Origin: Rhizopus arrhizus
Taxonomy: Eukaryota > Mucoromycota > Mucoromycetes > Mucorales > Rhizopodaceae
Assembly (NCBI GenBank): GCA_024220505.1
Contig: JAKZZE010000030.1
Location: forward strand, 372,001-436,000
Direction of reading: 5' to 3'
Length of the DNA stretch: 64,000 nucleotides
The position numbers and the translations under genes are program-made. Below the pieces are notes generated by a model, which was given only the letters and a program-made list of their open reading frames with translations, did not search any database and had not been told where the DNA came from. Below, piece after piece: positions 10,859-28,327 of the stretch (position 1 is its first letter; the number at the start of each line of letters is the position of its first letter).

Positions 10859-13800
10859 ATGAGTACTTTTATATCCTATGAAGATCAAAGAAAACAAGAT
10901 GCATCCTTTACTATAAAAGCAATGGGCATTCAATTAGGAATCAATGCTGCCACAGCCTTGGTTACTATCATTGGATTCAGCATTCTTCGCCCTGTAAGCC
11001 TCTCTCTCTCTCTATTCAAATGATGTTTATTTATAAATGAATATAGAAAAATACTTTAGTTTACGCTCCAAAATTAAAATTTTCAAAAAAAGAGTAAGAA
11101 AAATACACCGATTATAATTTGCCTTTTTTTTTTAAAAAAAAAATCATTCATGGTAGACGTCAGCCACCATCGATTGGATCTAATGGATACTTTTCATGGA
11201 TCAAGCCAATTCTTAAAGTATCTGATGAAACATTACTAGAAAAAATTGGGTGTGATGCCTTACTGTATATTCGATTTGTTCGATTGCTAAGACAATTACT
11301 TTTTTGGATGACGGTCATCGGTGTCTGTGCCTTGATTCCAATTTATATCGTTGCAACTAAATACACAGGGCAAGTAACCCTTCATTTGTTTGACATTCTT
11401 CATCGTTCTCATTTAGTTGAATAGGGATTGGCCACCAGCAGATGGAAGTATAGATATTTTATCACTTTCAGGCATCAATTACATCAATGGCAAGACACGA
11501 AGCGACCTTCATACCGTTTGGTATTGGTCCCCCTTTGCAGCCACTTATTTGTATTCTATCTTGATCGCATTCTTTATGTACAGAGCTTCTTGCGATTACA
11601 TTGAAATGAGACAGCATTGGTTCCGATTACCCGAGAATGAAGTGTCTATGAAATCACTTATTGTCAGCCCCGTACCAAAAGAGATGAGATCAGACGAGAA
11701 ATTCAGATCATGGGTCGAATCCACTTACCACCTAGACTATCCCATCAAGGAAACCATGATTGGCTATCAAAGCTCAAAGCTGACCGAATTGTTTGAAAAT
11801 CATAAAGAAGCGGTCCATCGATTAGAATCTACCTTGGCAGCTTACTTGAGTGGTATGTGTCCAGGTTGAATTCACAAACAAAACTAACGCGATAGGATAG
11901 ATGGTAAAAATACTGAAACGAAAAAGCGACCGATGGTACGCGTGGGCAGTATCCTTTGCTGTGGAGGAAGAAAGGTAGACGCGATTGATTATTATACAAA
12001 GCAAGTGGGTGAACTCGAACAGGAGATCAAAGCACTACGAGGAGGACAAGAGGGCAAGGCAAAGGCAGCACCCTATGGTTGGGTCTCATTCGACAGGATC
12101 GAATGGGCTCATGCAACCGAGCGCGCTCTGTTAAAGACCGAATCCCACGTTCGCCTCTCGCCCACTCCGCAAGACTTGATCTGGCCTAATTTGCCATTGG
12201 ATGACAAGACGCGCAAGGCCAAGCGGTGGATAGGGCGCATGATTTATTGTGTGTTTTTATTTGCCTGGATGATCCCCATGTCTGCTTTATCAGCCACTTC
12301 CAATTTGATCAACCTGATTCGCATGATTCCCAATTCATCTAATTTTATTGATAACCATCAGATACTCATGGGTGTCATTCAATCGTATTTCACACCCGTC
12401 ATCATGGCTATTTTCTTTTATCTTCTTCCTATCCTCTTTCGCTTTCTTTCAAAACAACAAGGTTACTGGACTCAAACCACTCTGGACCGAAAAGTACTGG
12501 TGAAACTCTACATCTTTTTCATCATCAATAACCTCCTCGTTTTTACCTTGACATCCATGTTCATCGGTATCTATGGTCAAATCAAGGCCTTAGTGGAAAA
12601 CAACGCGAGTGATGACACAAGCTTAACAGACTATGTGATGCAGTTGGCCAAGAATATTTCCCAGGTCTCTAATTTTTGGATCAACTATGTCTGTCTTCAC
12701 TCACTCGGGCTGACAATGGAGCTGGCCATGATCCTACCACTCATCACCATCACCCTTCGTAAATTTTTCACACGACCCAGCCCTGCCGAACTGCGTGAGC
12801 TGGCACGACCTCCTGAATTTGACTATCCAAAGAGCTACAATCTCCTGCTTTTCTTTTTCACCATCTCCCTTCTCTACTCGGCCATGTCCCCGCTCATCTT
12901 GCCCTTTGCCTTTCTGTATTTTGCAGTAGCGAGTATGGTCTATAAGTATCTGCTGGTCTATGTCTATGAGACCCGCATGGAGAGCGGCGGCAAGATTTGG
13001 CCGGTCCTCTTTCAGACTATCATGAGCTCTACCGTGCTCTTCCAATGCATCATGATCCTCGTCCTGGCCTTCAAGGGAGGACACCTTCAGGCCTATATCC
13101 TGATTCCCTTACCCATCTTTACTTTGGCCTATCAATACTTTTATCACCGTCGCATGCTTGCCCTTGGTTCTTATCTTGTCGGTACCGCCATCACGCATCA
13201 CTCCAGGAAATCACAAAACACGCTCAAGAGTCAATTCCAAGACCCTGCCTATCATGAAAAACTTTCAGCCCCTACGGTACATGAAGACGTCAAGCATTTG
13301 CTACCCAAGGTCTATCACAGTCTTCGCCATGAGCATCATATCAATGAAACCATCGAACTGGCTCATCAGTATTCCAAAAAGATGGCACATGGCATGGATC
13401 TGGATAAAAAAATCCATCATCATGATGTGGTTGTTGTCGATGAAGGAACAGGCTTTGACCTCAAGTTTGAGGCAGTCTCAGAAAAAGAGATGACGGAACC
13501 AGTGAATGAGGAACATGGTTCACTGAGAAGGATGGATTCAGCAGAGGATGATTCGATGAGAAGATATGATTCGACAGCAACAAGCCATGATTACTCGATG
13601 AGAAGAATGGATTCAGCGGGTGATAGCTATTCCTTGGGAAGAATGGATTCATCCGATCAAACCTTACTCACACGACATATCTCGGCTGAGGATCGTATGC
13701 CACTCTTGCTGGCGCCTCAACCGCCTCCAAGATCGGCCAAGGTCAGCAGCAGAAATGTAACATCCGAATACATTGAATTATATACCTCCTTTACACCTAA

Positions 13801-14068
13801 TCCAAGTTATATGGACCTTTTAGTAGAAGAACAAGACATTCCTGTTACCAGACATAATCCTTCTCGACGACATACACTTCCTTTACCTCTTCATGCCAAA
13901 GAAAAAGATTGTCATCGTCGTCTTTCTTTACCATCCTCTGTAAGGCTTGAAGCAGTTCAATTGAAAAGAAGCATGTCGATGCCTGTATTGCATCTGCATC
14001 AAAATCCATTTGATGATCAAGTTTTCATAGAAGCAGGCACTCCTTCAAAACGTCGTCATTCTTTTTAA
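10859..14068 (+). CDS. OSCA/TMEM63-family (RSN1-like, DUF221) calcium-permeable channel-like membrane protein
   Basis: Members are mechanosensitive or osmosensitive cation channels; fungal ones include RSN1 and CSC1. Exons 10859-10993, 11047-11093, 11157-11369, 11425-11852 and 11901-14068 give 996 residues. The third intron uses a GC donor. The N-terminal helix (ALVTIIGFSILRP) is followed by NTLVYAPKLKF, the FSWI motif, helices 1-2, the cytosolic loop with RSWVESTYHL, and the 7-TM core from about residue 370 (MIYCVFLFAWMIPMSAL, the ILPLITI helix, then ARPPEFDYPKSYN). The cytosolic C-terminal tail is long (over 200 residues) and holds tandem RRMDS/RRYDS/GRMDS motifs, which look like sites for basic-directed kinases. 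Neighbours are unrelated. Family assignment is firm; ion selectivity is not shown. Confidence 0.9.
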
Positions 14069-14153
14069 AATAAAAACAAACCATTTCTCTTCAGGGGACT
14101 GTGTCCCATAAAGAGAACAAAACGAAAAAGATGATTGCTGTCTATAAATTAGT

Positions 14154-14877
14154 TTATTGAGCTAAAGAACTATCGCTTTCAGGCTTCTTAAGCCACTCTT
14201 TAGGAAATTCTAATCTTGTTTTTGGCTTTGGTAAATTAAGAGGAACATCAGCAAAGGTATCCTTTGTATCCTACACAACAATATTAAATCCTGCTACTTT
14301 GTAGCGTTTGTTTATATTTACCTTTGCTTCCTTAATCAATTTGTTTAAAGTATCTATTAAAAACTTTTTGTTTTGTTGACGTTTAGGAAATCGTTCACTT
14401 GACATGATTAATTCTTCTGTATCAACATGATATCTTGGTCCACTCAGCAATAAAAACTTGTGTTTTTCTGTATCGTTTAATTTTAAATCATCCACCTTGA
14501 CACTCAATACCACCTTGCGTTCAACCGGGTGTCCTTCTCCCAAATAGGTATGCGACTTGAACTTTAAGATTTGATCTGAACTAGGTGCCTCGAATGGCTT
14601 TGCATATACTAATTTCAGGTTAGTGCTTTGTTACTATAAAAAGTAGCATTGATAATGTACCATTCAATTTGGGTAATTCGAATTCTGTCTTTCTTAAATA
14701 TTGACGAACTTGTCTAATGTTATCAAACAAGTTATGTCCAAGAGTGGTTTGATCGTCGAATTCAAAGCGAGGCATATTGTCTACATCGAACTTTTTAGCT
14801 GGCTTTCTACGAGCGCCTTGACGACCCGCAAGAGTAACAGGTGCTGTTGAAAAGGAACGACAGGCTTGTTTCAACAT
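14154..14877 (-). CDS. RSM24: mitochondrial small-subunit ribosomal protein mS35 (Rsm24/MRPS35)
   Basis: Component of the mitochondrial ribosome small subunit. Exons 14877-14661, 14608-14322 and 14270-14154 give 206 residues. The N terminus (MLKQACRSFSTAP) is Arg/Ser-rich without acids, as in mitochondrial presequences. The core VVLSVKVDDLKLNDTEKHK, then SGPRYHVDTEELIMSSERFP followed by NKKFLIDTLNKLI, is the mS35 signature block. An intron after KEAK must be removed to skip an in-frame TAG; its acceptor is that same TAG. The first intron has a good CTAAC branch site. Confident by motif order and length. Confidence 0.85.
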
Positions 14878-15010
14878 TGTCTTTAAAGAAAAAAAAAAAA
14901 AAAAGCAGAGAAAAGAAAGTCTCAACAAGACTTTTTTCATAAAACCCCGCTTCAAAAACGTAACAAGGACATCAGCTTAATTTTTTTTTTTTTCTTTCTT
15001 TTTTGTAAAG

Positions 15011-16401
15011 ATGAGTTTGACAAAAGCAGATCCAAATAAACAAGGATGGGAGAATTCTGTAAGTAAAACAGGCTATAAAAGAGAATCGCTTACTAATGCA
15101 TCAATAGGAATTTCCTATAGTTTGTGAAACTTGTTTAGGTGATAATCCTTATGTTCGAATGGTAAAAAGTACATTTTTTTATTTTGCTTAGACAATAAAT
15201 AACATTTCCTTTATAGACAAAACAGACTTTTGGTGCAGAGTGTAAGGCAAGTATACGATTTAATAATAAAAAGAAAAAAACAAATTAATCAAAAAGTAGA
15301 TCTGTCAAACACCTTTTACTGTCTTTCGTTGGCAACCTGGTACTAACATGAGACATAAAAAGACAGAGATTTGTCAAACGTGTGCTCGTGTTAAGAACGT
15401 ATGTCAAACCTGCATCTTGGACTTACAATACGGTATGAAAATAGAAATAATGACAGCACGTGTTTAACATGATTGTATAGGCTTACCTGTTGAAGTAAGA
15501 GACAAAGCATTGAATGTCAAGTCAGAAGCACCTTCAACCAACATCAATCGACAATACTATGCACAAAATGTGGCTAGAAATGTTTGTACAAATATTATAG
15601 CATTTATGGGGAAAGGAACTTATTTATATTTATTTAGGCAGAGGGTTCAGAGGAGTTGTATAATCCAGGTAGAATTACACCTGAAAGTAAAGAGATGTTG
15701 AATCAATTATCAAGAAAGGAACCTTATTACAAGCGTAACCGAGCTCATGTCTGTTCATTCTTTTTAAAGGGTGAATGTAATCGAGGTGATGCTTGTCCTT
15801 ATAGGTAAAAAGCATAATAGTAGCTTTCATAGATTAGGAATAATAATGCTGTGTAGACACGAAGAACCCACTGAAGCCAATGTTAAACAGAACTTCAAGG
15901 ACCGTTATCATGGCATAAATGATCCAGTAGCACAAAAGATGCTGAATCGAGCTCGTCATAATTTAAGTCCACCTGAAGATAAATCCATAGTAAATATACT
16001 ACATAATTATCATCCATTTCTGTTATTTATCATCAATTTAGACATCATTATTCATTACAGGTGTAGAAGAAGATATTTCTCAAGAAGATTTAAAGTAAGA
16101 AGCAAGATATAAACTTTTAGATATTAAATTATTATATAGTGAATATTTTAGTGTATTTGGAGACATTAAGTCTATTATTGTAGCACATAAAAAGAAGTGT
16201 GCTTTTGTCAACTTTGCGACAAGAATGTCTACTGAACTAGCAGCCGCAAAAATAGCAGAAGATGGACTTACATTAAAGGAACATTCTCTAGTTGTTGTAT
16301 GGGCTAAACCTAAACCACAAGAGTCGAAAAAACAAGGTAAATAACATGTGCTACGATTTAACAATTCATTAATAAATATCTCCGTAGAACCAAAAGAATA
16401 A
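15011..16401 (+). CDS. SLT11: pre-mRNA splicing factor RBM22 / SLT11 (Ecm2/Cwf5)
   Basis: Binds U6 and pre-mRNA near the spliceosome active site. Ten small exons (15011-15058, 15108-15161, 15217-15246, 15300-15432, 15481-15581, 15638-15804, 15857-15989, 16042-16094, 16140-16336, 16388-16401) give 309 residues. The intron after 15246 has a GC donor. Domains in order: an N-terminal zinc-binding region ([13 protein letters not shown], then ECKICQTPF, then [14 protein letters not shown]), a CCCH finger ([20 protein letters not shown]), the linker [11 protein letters not shown], and an RRM whose strands are SLFITGV and [11 protein letters not shown]. The animal protein has a long proline-rich C terminus; here it stops after [14 protein letters not shown], so the protein is shorter. 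The family call is certain. Confidence 0.95.
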
Positions 16402-16526
16402 AATTGATATGAATTTTATATAAAGTTTGTCTCATGTAATTCTTGAGAAATGTTTTTTTTTTTCTTCACCCCGCCTTCTCCCGTTTTTTTCTTTTTCTTT
16501 CTATTTTTTTAATCTCGGTTGCATAA

Positions 16527-18747
<2,221 letters not shown>

Positions 18748-18940
18748 TTTAACTTTCACTAATAATATTAACAATAATAACAGCAAAGTCCCTTATATTA
18801 CTAATTTTTTTTTATATCATCCAAATCAAATTTCTTTACATATGCAAAAAACAAAAAGCTATTTTTGCATCATAAGATAACTCTTTAACACTCACTTTAA
18901 ATGTTTATCATTTTAAGCTTTTTTTTTGTGTACACATTAT

Positions 18941-19785
18941 TTATTTCTTTACATTGAATGGCACAGAGAATGCAGAAAGCAACAAACGACCATCTGTGTT
19001 TGTATAAGCTGTCGTATTAAATGTAACATCAAAACCAGTCATCTTGGGGTACACATCAAATGATCCTTCAATTTCGGGGAAAAGGGCTAACGCAGAAGGT
19101 GGAAAACCGAGGGCTACATTACCATTACCATCACCTGCTGTGATGGATAAGCCAGGCCATTCTTTCAAGCGAGGCAATACAATTTCGACAAGCTTATCCA
19201 TGAATTGATACATTTCTTCTCCTTTTAATGTCACCTTGACACCCACAGGCATTCCCTCACTATCAAAACTATTAGAAAAAAAAAAAAGCAGGGCATGAAA
19301 GTTTACCGTAATTTCCAGTTGGCCACTGATTTTTTGGCATAGATTACATCAGGTCGACAACCCGTGATGCTTTGGAAGGCCATAAAGGCACTCAAAAGGT
19401 TACTCTTGTTATGGATCGAGTCCTTGACCATGGCATGAAGTGTGATTTTATCAATCTTGGGAACCACTTGACCATGCTTTAAGGGTTGAATCGGTTTGAC
19501 AGGTTTACCTCCCTTACGAGTACGGTGAACATATTCTGTCGTGGTTTTAGGTTCTTCTTGTTGTTCTTGCAAAATGTGGTTGATGTGTGATTCAATATCG
19601 AGATGTTTAGAAGTAGGAGGGGCAACACGACTGTGATCATAACCAAGAACCATCAAATCTTCAGCAATGGTACTCTCATAATATTCTTTTAATCGGCATA
19701 AGCCGTGAGAACTAGGTGCGGCACGAGCACTACTGAAGGATCGAATAAGTTGAGGTTTGTAAGCTCTTTTTAAGAATGAAGCCAT
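18941..19785 (-). CDS. MRPL7: mitochondrial large-subunit ribosomal protein uL5m
   Basis: Two exons (19785-19307 and 19268-18941) give 268 residues. The N terminus (FLKRAYKPQLIRSFSSARAA) is a typical mitochondrial presequence. The uL5 core follows: KITLHAMVKDS, ITGCRPDVIYAKKSVANWKL, GVKVTLKGEEMYQFMDKLVE and GLSITAGDGNGNVALG. It is convergent with the PFK2/FBPase gene, with about 190 nt between stops. Family call is confident; the symbol follows the yeast naming. Confidence 0.88.
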
Positions 19786-20132
19786 AGGTTGGGTATTGTG
19801 TGAATGTGTGTGTGTCTATACAAAAAAAAAAATGATGGCCAGGGTTTTTTTTTTTATTGTTGAGGAAAAAGTCACAAAAGATTTCAGGAGAGACGAAAAA
19901 AAAAAATGCTATTTTAGGAAACGACTTAAATAGCTTAATGAGACATTATGTTTCATACTCTGTGAAAAAGTGGTTTTTATTTTTTACTTATTTTTTTTTA
20001 TAACCGTAGATTTACATATATTTTTTTTGTTCTTGCTTATAGAGTGATAGTATAATTGTTTCACATAAAAAGACATAGAGAGGGAGAAGAGTAGAGATAG
20101 TGAGGGAGAAAGAGAGTTAGAGGGTATAGTAC
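19786..20132. other. intergenic stretch, low complexity
   Basis: T runs and a purine-rich GAGAGGGAGA block near 20080-20125. It serves as promoter of the uL5m gene and 3' flank of the kinase gene. No gene seen. Confidence 0.5.
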
Positions 20133-21749
20133 TTAGTGTAAAACATGATTAACGAATCTTGCAAGTTCAGTGGTAGTAGAACATTTCAAAAGTGAGCTTT
20201 GAATATGAGCATCAATTTCCTATTTAAATAATTAGCATCGCAATAGAGTACAAAGCCTCATAACTTACAGAAAGGACATCCTTAGCGGTGGGTCTTGTAG
20301 AAGGATGTTCATCCAATAACCAAGCAACTAAACCACGCATGTACATGGATGGATAGCTGTAAGTAAAAGTAGGGCTGGGTTCACGAAGAATGGTGGTAAA
20401 GAGTTCAATTTCGTCCTTTATCAAATAATGAGGAGGGACACGATCCATCATTTCGATAATTGTGATACCCATTGACCACATATCGATCTTTTCATTATAA
20501 TATTGCTCTCGAATGACTTCAGGGGCCATCCATTTACTTGTACCTAATCTATCTCGGTTACGTCTTGTTGTTTTTGTTGCAAGACCAAAATCAGCTTATT
20601 CACACGAATGAGTCATCTGTTTCATAATAATAATAATAAAAACTTACCCAACTTGACTTCACCATTCCAACCAAGCAAGAGGTTTTCACATTTAATATCA
20701 CGATGAATAAATCCTTTGGAGTGCAAGTAATGCAATGCCTTTAAAGTTTCACAAGCAATATGAATCGTGTGTTCTTCAGGAATACCTCTTTGACAAAGAA
20801 CAGCAAAGACAGAGCAACGCATGAGATCCATAGCCATCCAGACATCATCACGCCAAAGAGTGACTTCACGAAGACGAATAAGATTAGGGTGAGCAGTGGA
20901 CATGATACGCAACTCTCTAATGATAGCTGCCTTGTATTCACGGTCGGGGTCTAATCTGCATCGTTTGATTGCCAAATAAAGATTTTTCTTGTATTTATGA
21001 CTTGCACGAACGACGGAGCCATTTACTCTATATGCTATGGGTAAGTTGTATGTATAATAAGCAGTAGTAATAACATACCCTGTACCGATCTCTTTAAATC
21101 CGGTATATTTGTTCCTTGGATCCAATGTCGATACTTGAATTTTGGGTAACGCTTTCCTAATCTTTCTTTCAAACTCATTTTCGGAACGAATCAAGGGAGG
21201 CAACTGAGGTATTTCTGTTGTGGGTCCAACCGGATACCAAGGCTTACTGACCACAGGCTTATCTGGATATTCACGCAATGTCAATGTTTTTTTAGGATTG
21301 GCTTCTGGTTTCAAAAAACAATCTGGACCAAACACATTGGGAATTTCATAGTGTCCAGGAGGACGCCAAATTTCCTTTTTGTTTTTTAGTTTCAAAATAA
21401 TAAAGGAGTTGACTGAGTTATTATTACCTTGGTCATATTATTACTTGAGGAATCATTGGACTTTGTGGAATAAAGGGAAGACCTACGGAGGCAACCAGTA
21501 GATCTTCTTTTCAAGGATATATCAACAGCGATTAGACTTGTCTTTTCAGTTGTTAAGGATCTGGATTTACGTAATTGGTGCTTTGGTTTTTGATCAAATA
21601 AGCGCTACATTGAATTATTAATACACAAATAAGAATCTTTTATTTATTTTTTCTTTGCTTACAGTTCTCTCTTGGTCTTTTGCAGCAGCAAGAATATGTT
21701 TGCCAAATTTTGTATTATTGTTATTATTATTTGTTGTTAGATGAATCAT
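20133..21749 (-). CDS. STE20/PAK-like serine/threonine protein kinase
   Basis: Six exons (21749-21663, 21604-21428, 21374-21079, 21027-20648, 20594-20269, 20219-20133) give 450 residues. The first 165 or so are low-complexity (an Asn run, Arg/Ser-rich) and a region with KEIWRPPGHYEIPNVFG. The kinase domain reads FKEIGTGVNGSVVRA (glycine loop), YLAIKRC (catalytic Lys), IHRDIKCENLLL, ADFGLA (spread over an intron), GTSKWMAPEVI and DMWSMGITIIEMMDRVPPH. APE, HRD and DFG residues are intact, so activity is expected. The GTxKWMAPEVI and W-S-x-G-I-T-xIEMM blocks are STE20/PAK type. I see no clear CRIB motif, so a small-GTPase effector role is not shown. The exon 2 to exon 3 acceptor is weak. Confidence 0.82.
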
Positions 21750-25236
<3,487 letters not shown>

Positions 25237-25243
25237 TGCTTTA

Positions 25244-26247
25244 TTAAACTAATCTTACTTTGCCTTGATTTAAAAACTGTTTAATGTCACGATAACGTAA
25301 CAAATAAATATCGTTTTCTTCAAGATGTAAATCCTCTCTGTCATATTGTTATTATTAATACTCTCTTATTCCATCTATAATGTTTACCTTCCAGCTGTCT
25401 GAATGTATCCACAACTTGAGAGAATATGCGCGAATACGGGTGCATTGAAATTAGGTTCCACAACTAAAGTGCATTGTAAATAAAGAACATTGGAAATATA
25501 CATTAACACGTACCCATATTCACCTCTTCTGTCTGTTCGTCTTGTTTATGTTGTGATGCAGGTAATAAATGAAGAAATGAGGAGTGCGCATGTAATTCAA
25601 TGATTTCTTGATATCTATTTCACTTGTTGTTATTGCTGGGCTATTCAATTAGTAACTTTACCTTCTAGCATATTCTAGTTCATTAGCTGACAATATATCG
25701 CCCACATTTTCTTGTCTTAATAAATATAATGAAAACTTTTCAATCTACCACCAAAACCACATTACTATTCTGCCAACTGCCATTCCTCTCCCTTCCTCAT
25801 TTGCTTTTATACCTTAAATAATCTTGTTCTTAAATAACTTTTTAATAAATACTTGATGCGTTCAATTTCAGTTTGCAACAACATGTGAATAAAACGTGAA
25901 TCACTATCTGAATTAAGCTCCATACTTTCAAAGATCTTTTCAGACTATTTATACAAAGTTAATTCATTATAATAAATAAAACAGTTTGTGGCATTTACTT
26001 GCTTTTCAACAGCGTCTAAAAGTGATTCTACCAAGTCGCGTCGATACTTTAATACTTCAGGTGCATTTCTTTCGTCCATCCATACCTTGGTCAATTCAGC
26101 TACTTGATCGCCGTATGAAAGTGCACCTGCCAAGTTGAATATATCATCTTGTGTATGTAAAAAACTCGATTCCTCGATCTGATTTGATTCTAGTTCTCGT
26201 GAAAAGGTGGAAAATGTAGGTTCTTGAGTTTGTCGAAAACTGCTCAT
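25244..26247 (-). CDS. SLD5: GINS complex subunit SLD5
   Basis: GINS is part of the CMG helicase at replication forks. Exons 26247-25999, 25944-25813, 25744-25662, 25614-25514, 25463-25388 and 25337-25244 give 244 residues. The N-terminal helical domain has LTKVWMDERNAPEVL, ESLLDAVEKQ, TEIERIKYLLKSYLRTRL and KIEKF. The C-terminal beta domain reads EDLHLEENDIYLLRYRDIKQ and ends KVRLV, matching the Sld5 C terminus. All phases agree. The 3' end nearly touches the Rab11 gene on the other strand, so the 3' UTRs must overlap. Confidence 0.9.
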
Positions 26248-26775
26248 TTGGAAGAAGAAAAAAAAAAATCCAAAAAGACTCTGTGTTTTTTGAAAGTCAA
26301 AAAACAATCCAACCAATGAAATAATTGGGAAAGCTTTTTCATTGAACCCTGTTCAGTTAATAAAACACGGTATAAATTGATGAGAGCATTTTAGTATGAA
26401 GGATTTCTTCAACAAAGTTTACTGTATTCCTTTTTATGAATAAAAGACTGAAGCTATAGTATACAGGCATCCGCACGCTTCATCGTAAAGCCAACAACTC
26501 CAATTATATATCTGCAGCAAACTTTTTAAACTTCATATTGGTCTTTCACTTACCCTGATAAAAAGCTTTGGAAAAAGTCTTGTCGTTATAAAGTAAACCC
26601 GCTTTAATTCATGTTTAAAATGTAAATTTTGAGACTCTATTACCATTAAACAGCGCTCTTAGACATTGTCCAAACATTAAATTATTACAATACGATATTA
26701 AACTCTTGTCCCTTTAATATAGTCTTTTCTTGCTAAAGAACACATAATTTAGCTACATGAATTAGGTTAAACGCA
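26248..26775. other. intergenic stretch before the inverted repeat
   Basis: Upstream flank of SLD5, then A/T-rich sequence up to the abrupt start of the duplicated arm at 26776. No gene seen. Confidence 0.45.
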
Positions 26776-28040
26776 CATTACGTTCTCAACATTCGCTCAA
26801 AGTACTTCAGCTTCCCTGTCGAGATCCGTCAAGTGAAAGAGCAAGACGGCTGATGGGTCAGCTAGAGCACTTTTCGAACCTGTACTGCTTTAGCGCACGC
26901 GATGTGATCGCCAGCTTGATGGACTTTGATGACGTCCTGAACCTACCTCAACTAAGGGAACTCGAACTATCGACCGATGCAGAAGTCATCCGTCCTTCTC
27001 AAGGACGCTCATCCACTCGACCCTGTTTCAACGTTCGAAGCTTAAAAGCCAGTGTTCACTACGACGATCACCTATTTGCCTATGTCATGAAACGGTTTCA
27101 AAACCTGAGGCACCTTGAACTCCATCTTTATAATCCACGTACAGCGTCGATAAAACGAAAGCAGGATGACTACTTTGCAAACCACCTTCAGACGATTCTG
27201 GATTACCTCCAGTCTATACCAAGACATGAATTAAGGTATTATGGCCCCACGGAGCAAATACGAGAGATCATAAAGTATACCAAGCACCGGTCACTCTCCA
27301 TCTCTGTCTTTGGCCCGCTCTCACTGGATGAAGACATCACAGATCCTTGGATTTCCATCACGCAGCGTAGCATCGACCTTTGTTATTTTGATTACTGTGA
27401 TCGAGATCAGCTGCTGGATGTCGTGGTGCAGTGCTGTAAGGAAATTGTGGATCTAAGACTGTCGATTACGGCCATCAGCAGGGAGGATGAGATCTATGAA
27501 TCCATCTTGGACATTCTCGAGCATTGTGAAAAGATCCAGCCGCTTCACTACTCTACCCTGGGAGAGATGGTGCTACCGATCGGCCAGAGTACCTTACTGA
27601 CAGGGAGTGATTCCCTGAAAAGACTTTATTTACGAGCAGGCTATATCGATGCAGACATCTATTCCACTTGCTCGTACTGGTTCCCAGAACTAAGGCATCT
27701 GACGGTCGATAGACCCTATCGACTGGATTGCCAAGAGCATGAGATGGACATGCCCCATGCTCGTCTGGATTATCTCAAGTTGGACTTTGGCCATTCGTTC
27801 ATTCCTGAAGAGGATCCCAAGTTCCCCATGTCCTCTTGTGTCCTGCTCAAGATCAGGACCTACACCACACGCGCAGTCTATACTGTCAGCCGGCATGAAG
27901 GACTTGTCGCCATCGAGGAAGCAGAGATCCCTAAAACCAACGTGATGCTGACCGTCGACATCCACTGTCGTTCTCTGGGTTATTTCAATCTTTTTGTGCT
28001 GGATGTTCATTTGCTACAACATTCCTTTGACTTGGAATAA
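26776..28040 (+). pseudogene. 5'-truncated copy of the F-box/leucine-rich-repeat-like gene
   Basis: Matches the full-length gene at 42219-43919 from its codon for HSLKVLQLPCRDP to the stop, but lacks the F-box and about 145 N-terminal residues. In frame, a TAG lies just before the homology start, and the first ATG is at 26853 (MGQLEHFSNLYC). Few amino-acid changes are seen (for example QPLHY against QSLHY). A shortened protein of 395 residues could still be made, but it could not bind Skp1. The truncation coincides with the edge of the duplicated arm, so this copy is the derived one. Confidence 0.8.
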
Positions 28041-28327
28041 ACACCAGTTCTTTTATGATGTACATAGAAAAAAGACATAGAATGATCCTAGTGTGGCCTT
28101 TTTTTTTATTATTATTATCATTCTCATTACACTAAGAAGATCATGTATTATAATAACAATGATAAAAATAAAAAAGGACATTGAAAATAACAATAAACTC
28201 TATCGTCCCTTTTGTTATGACATAGTATCCTGTACAACTTGTTAGAAATTGGAAAAGTTACAAGAAACCTTTAATAAATAAAATATAAATATTTTGAATC
28301 AGTCAGTCAGTCGGTCAGTTCAATAGA

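Noticed and set aside
11822..13652. Several open frames antisense to the channel gene and similar ones antisense to the Ca2+-ATPase and proteases
   Set aside because: Shadows of real genes in GC-richer coding sequence; no motifs.
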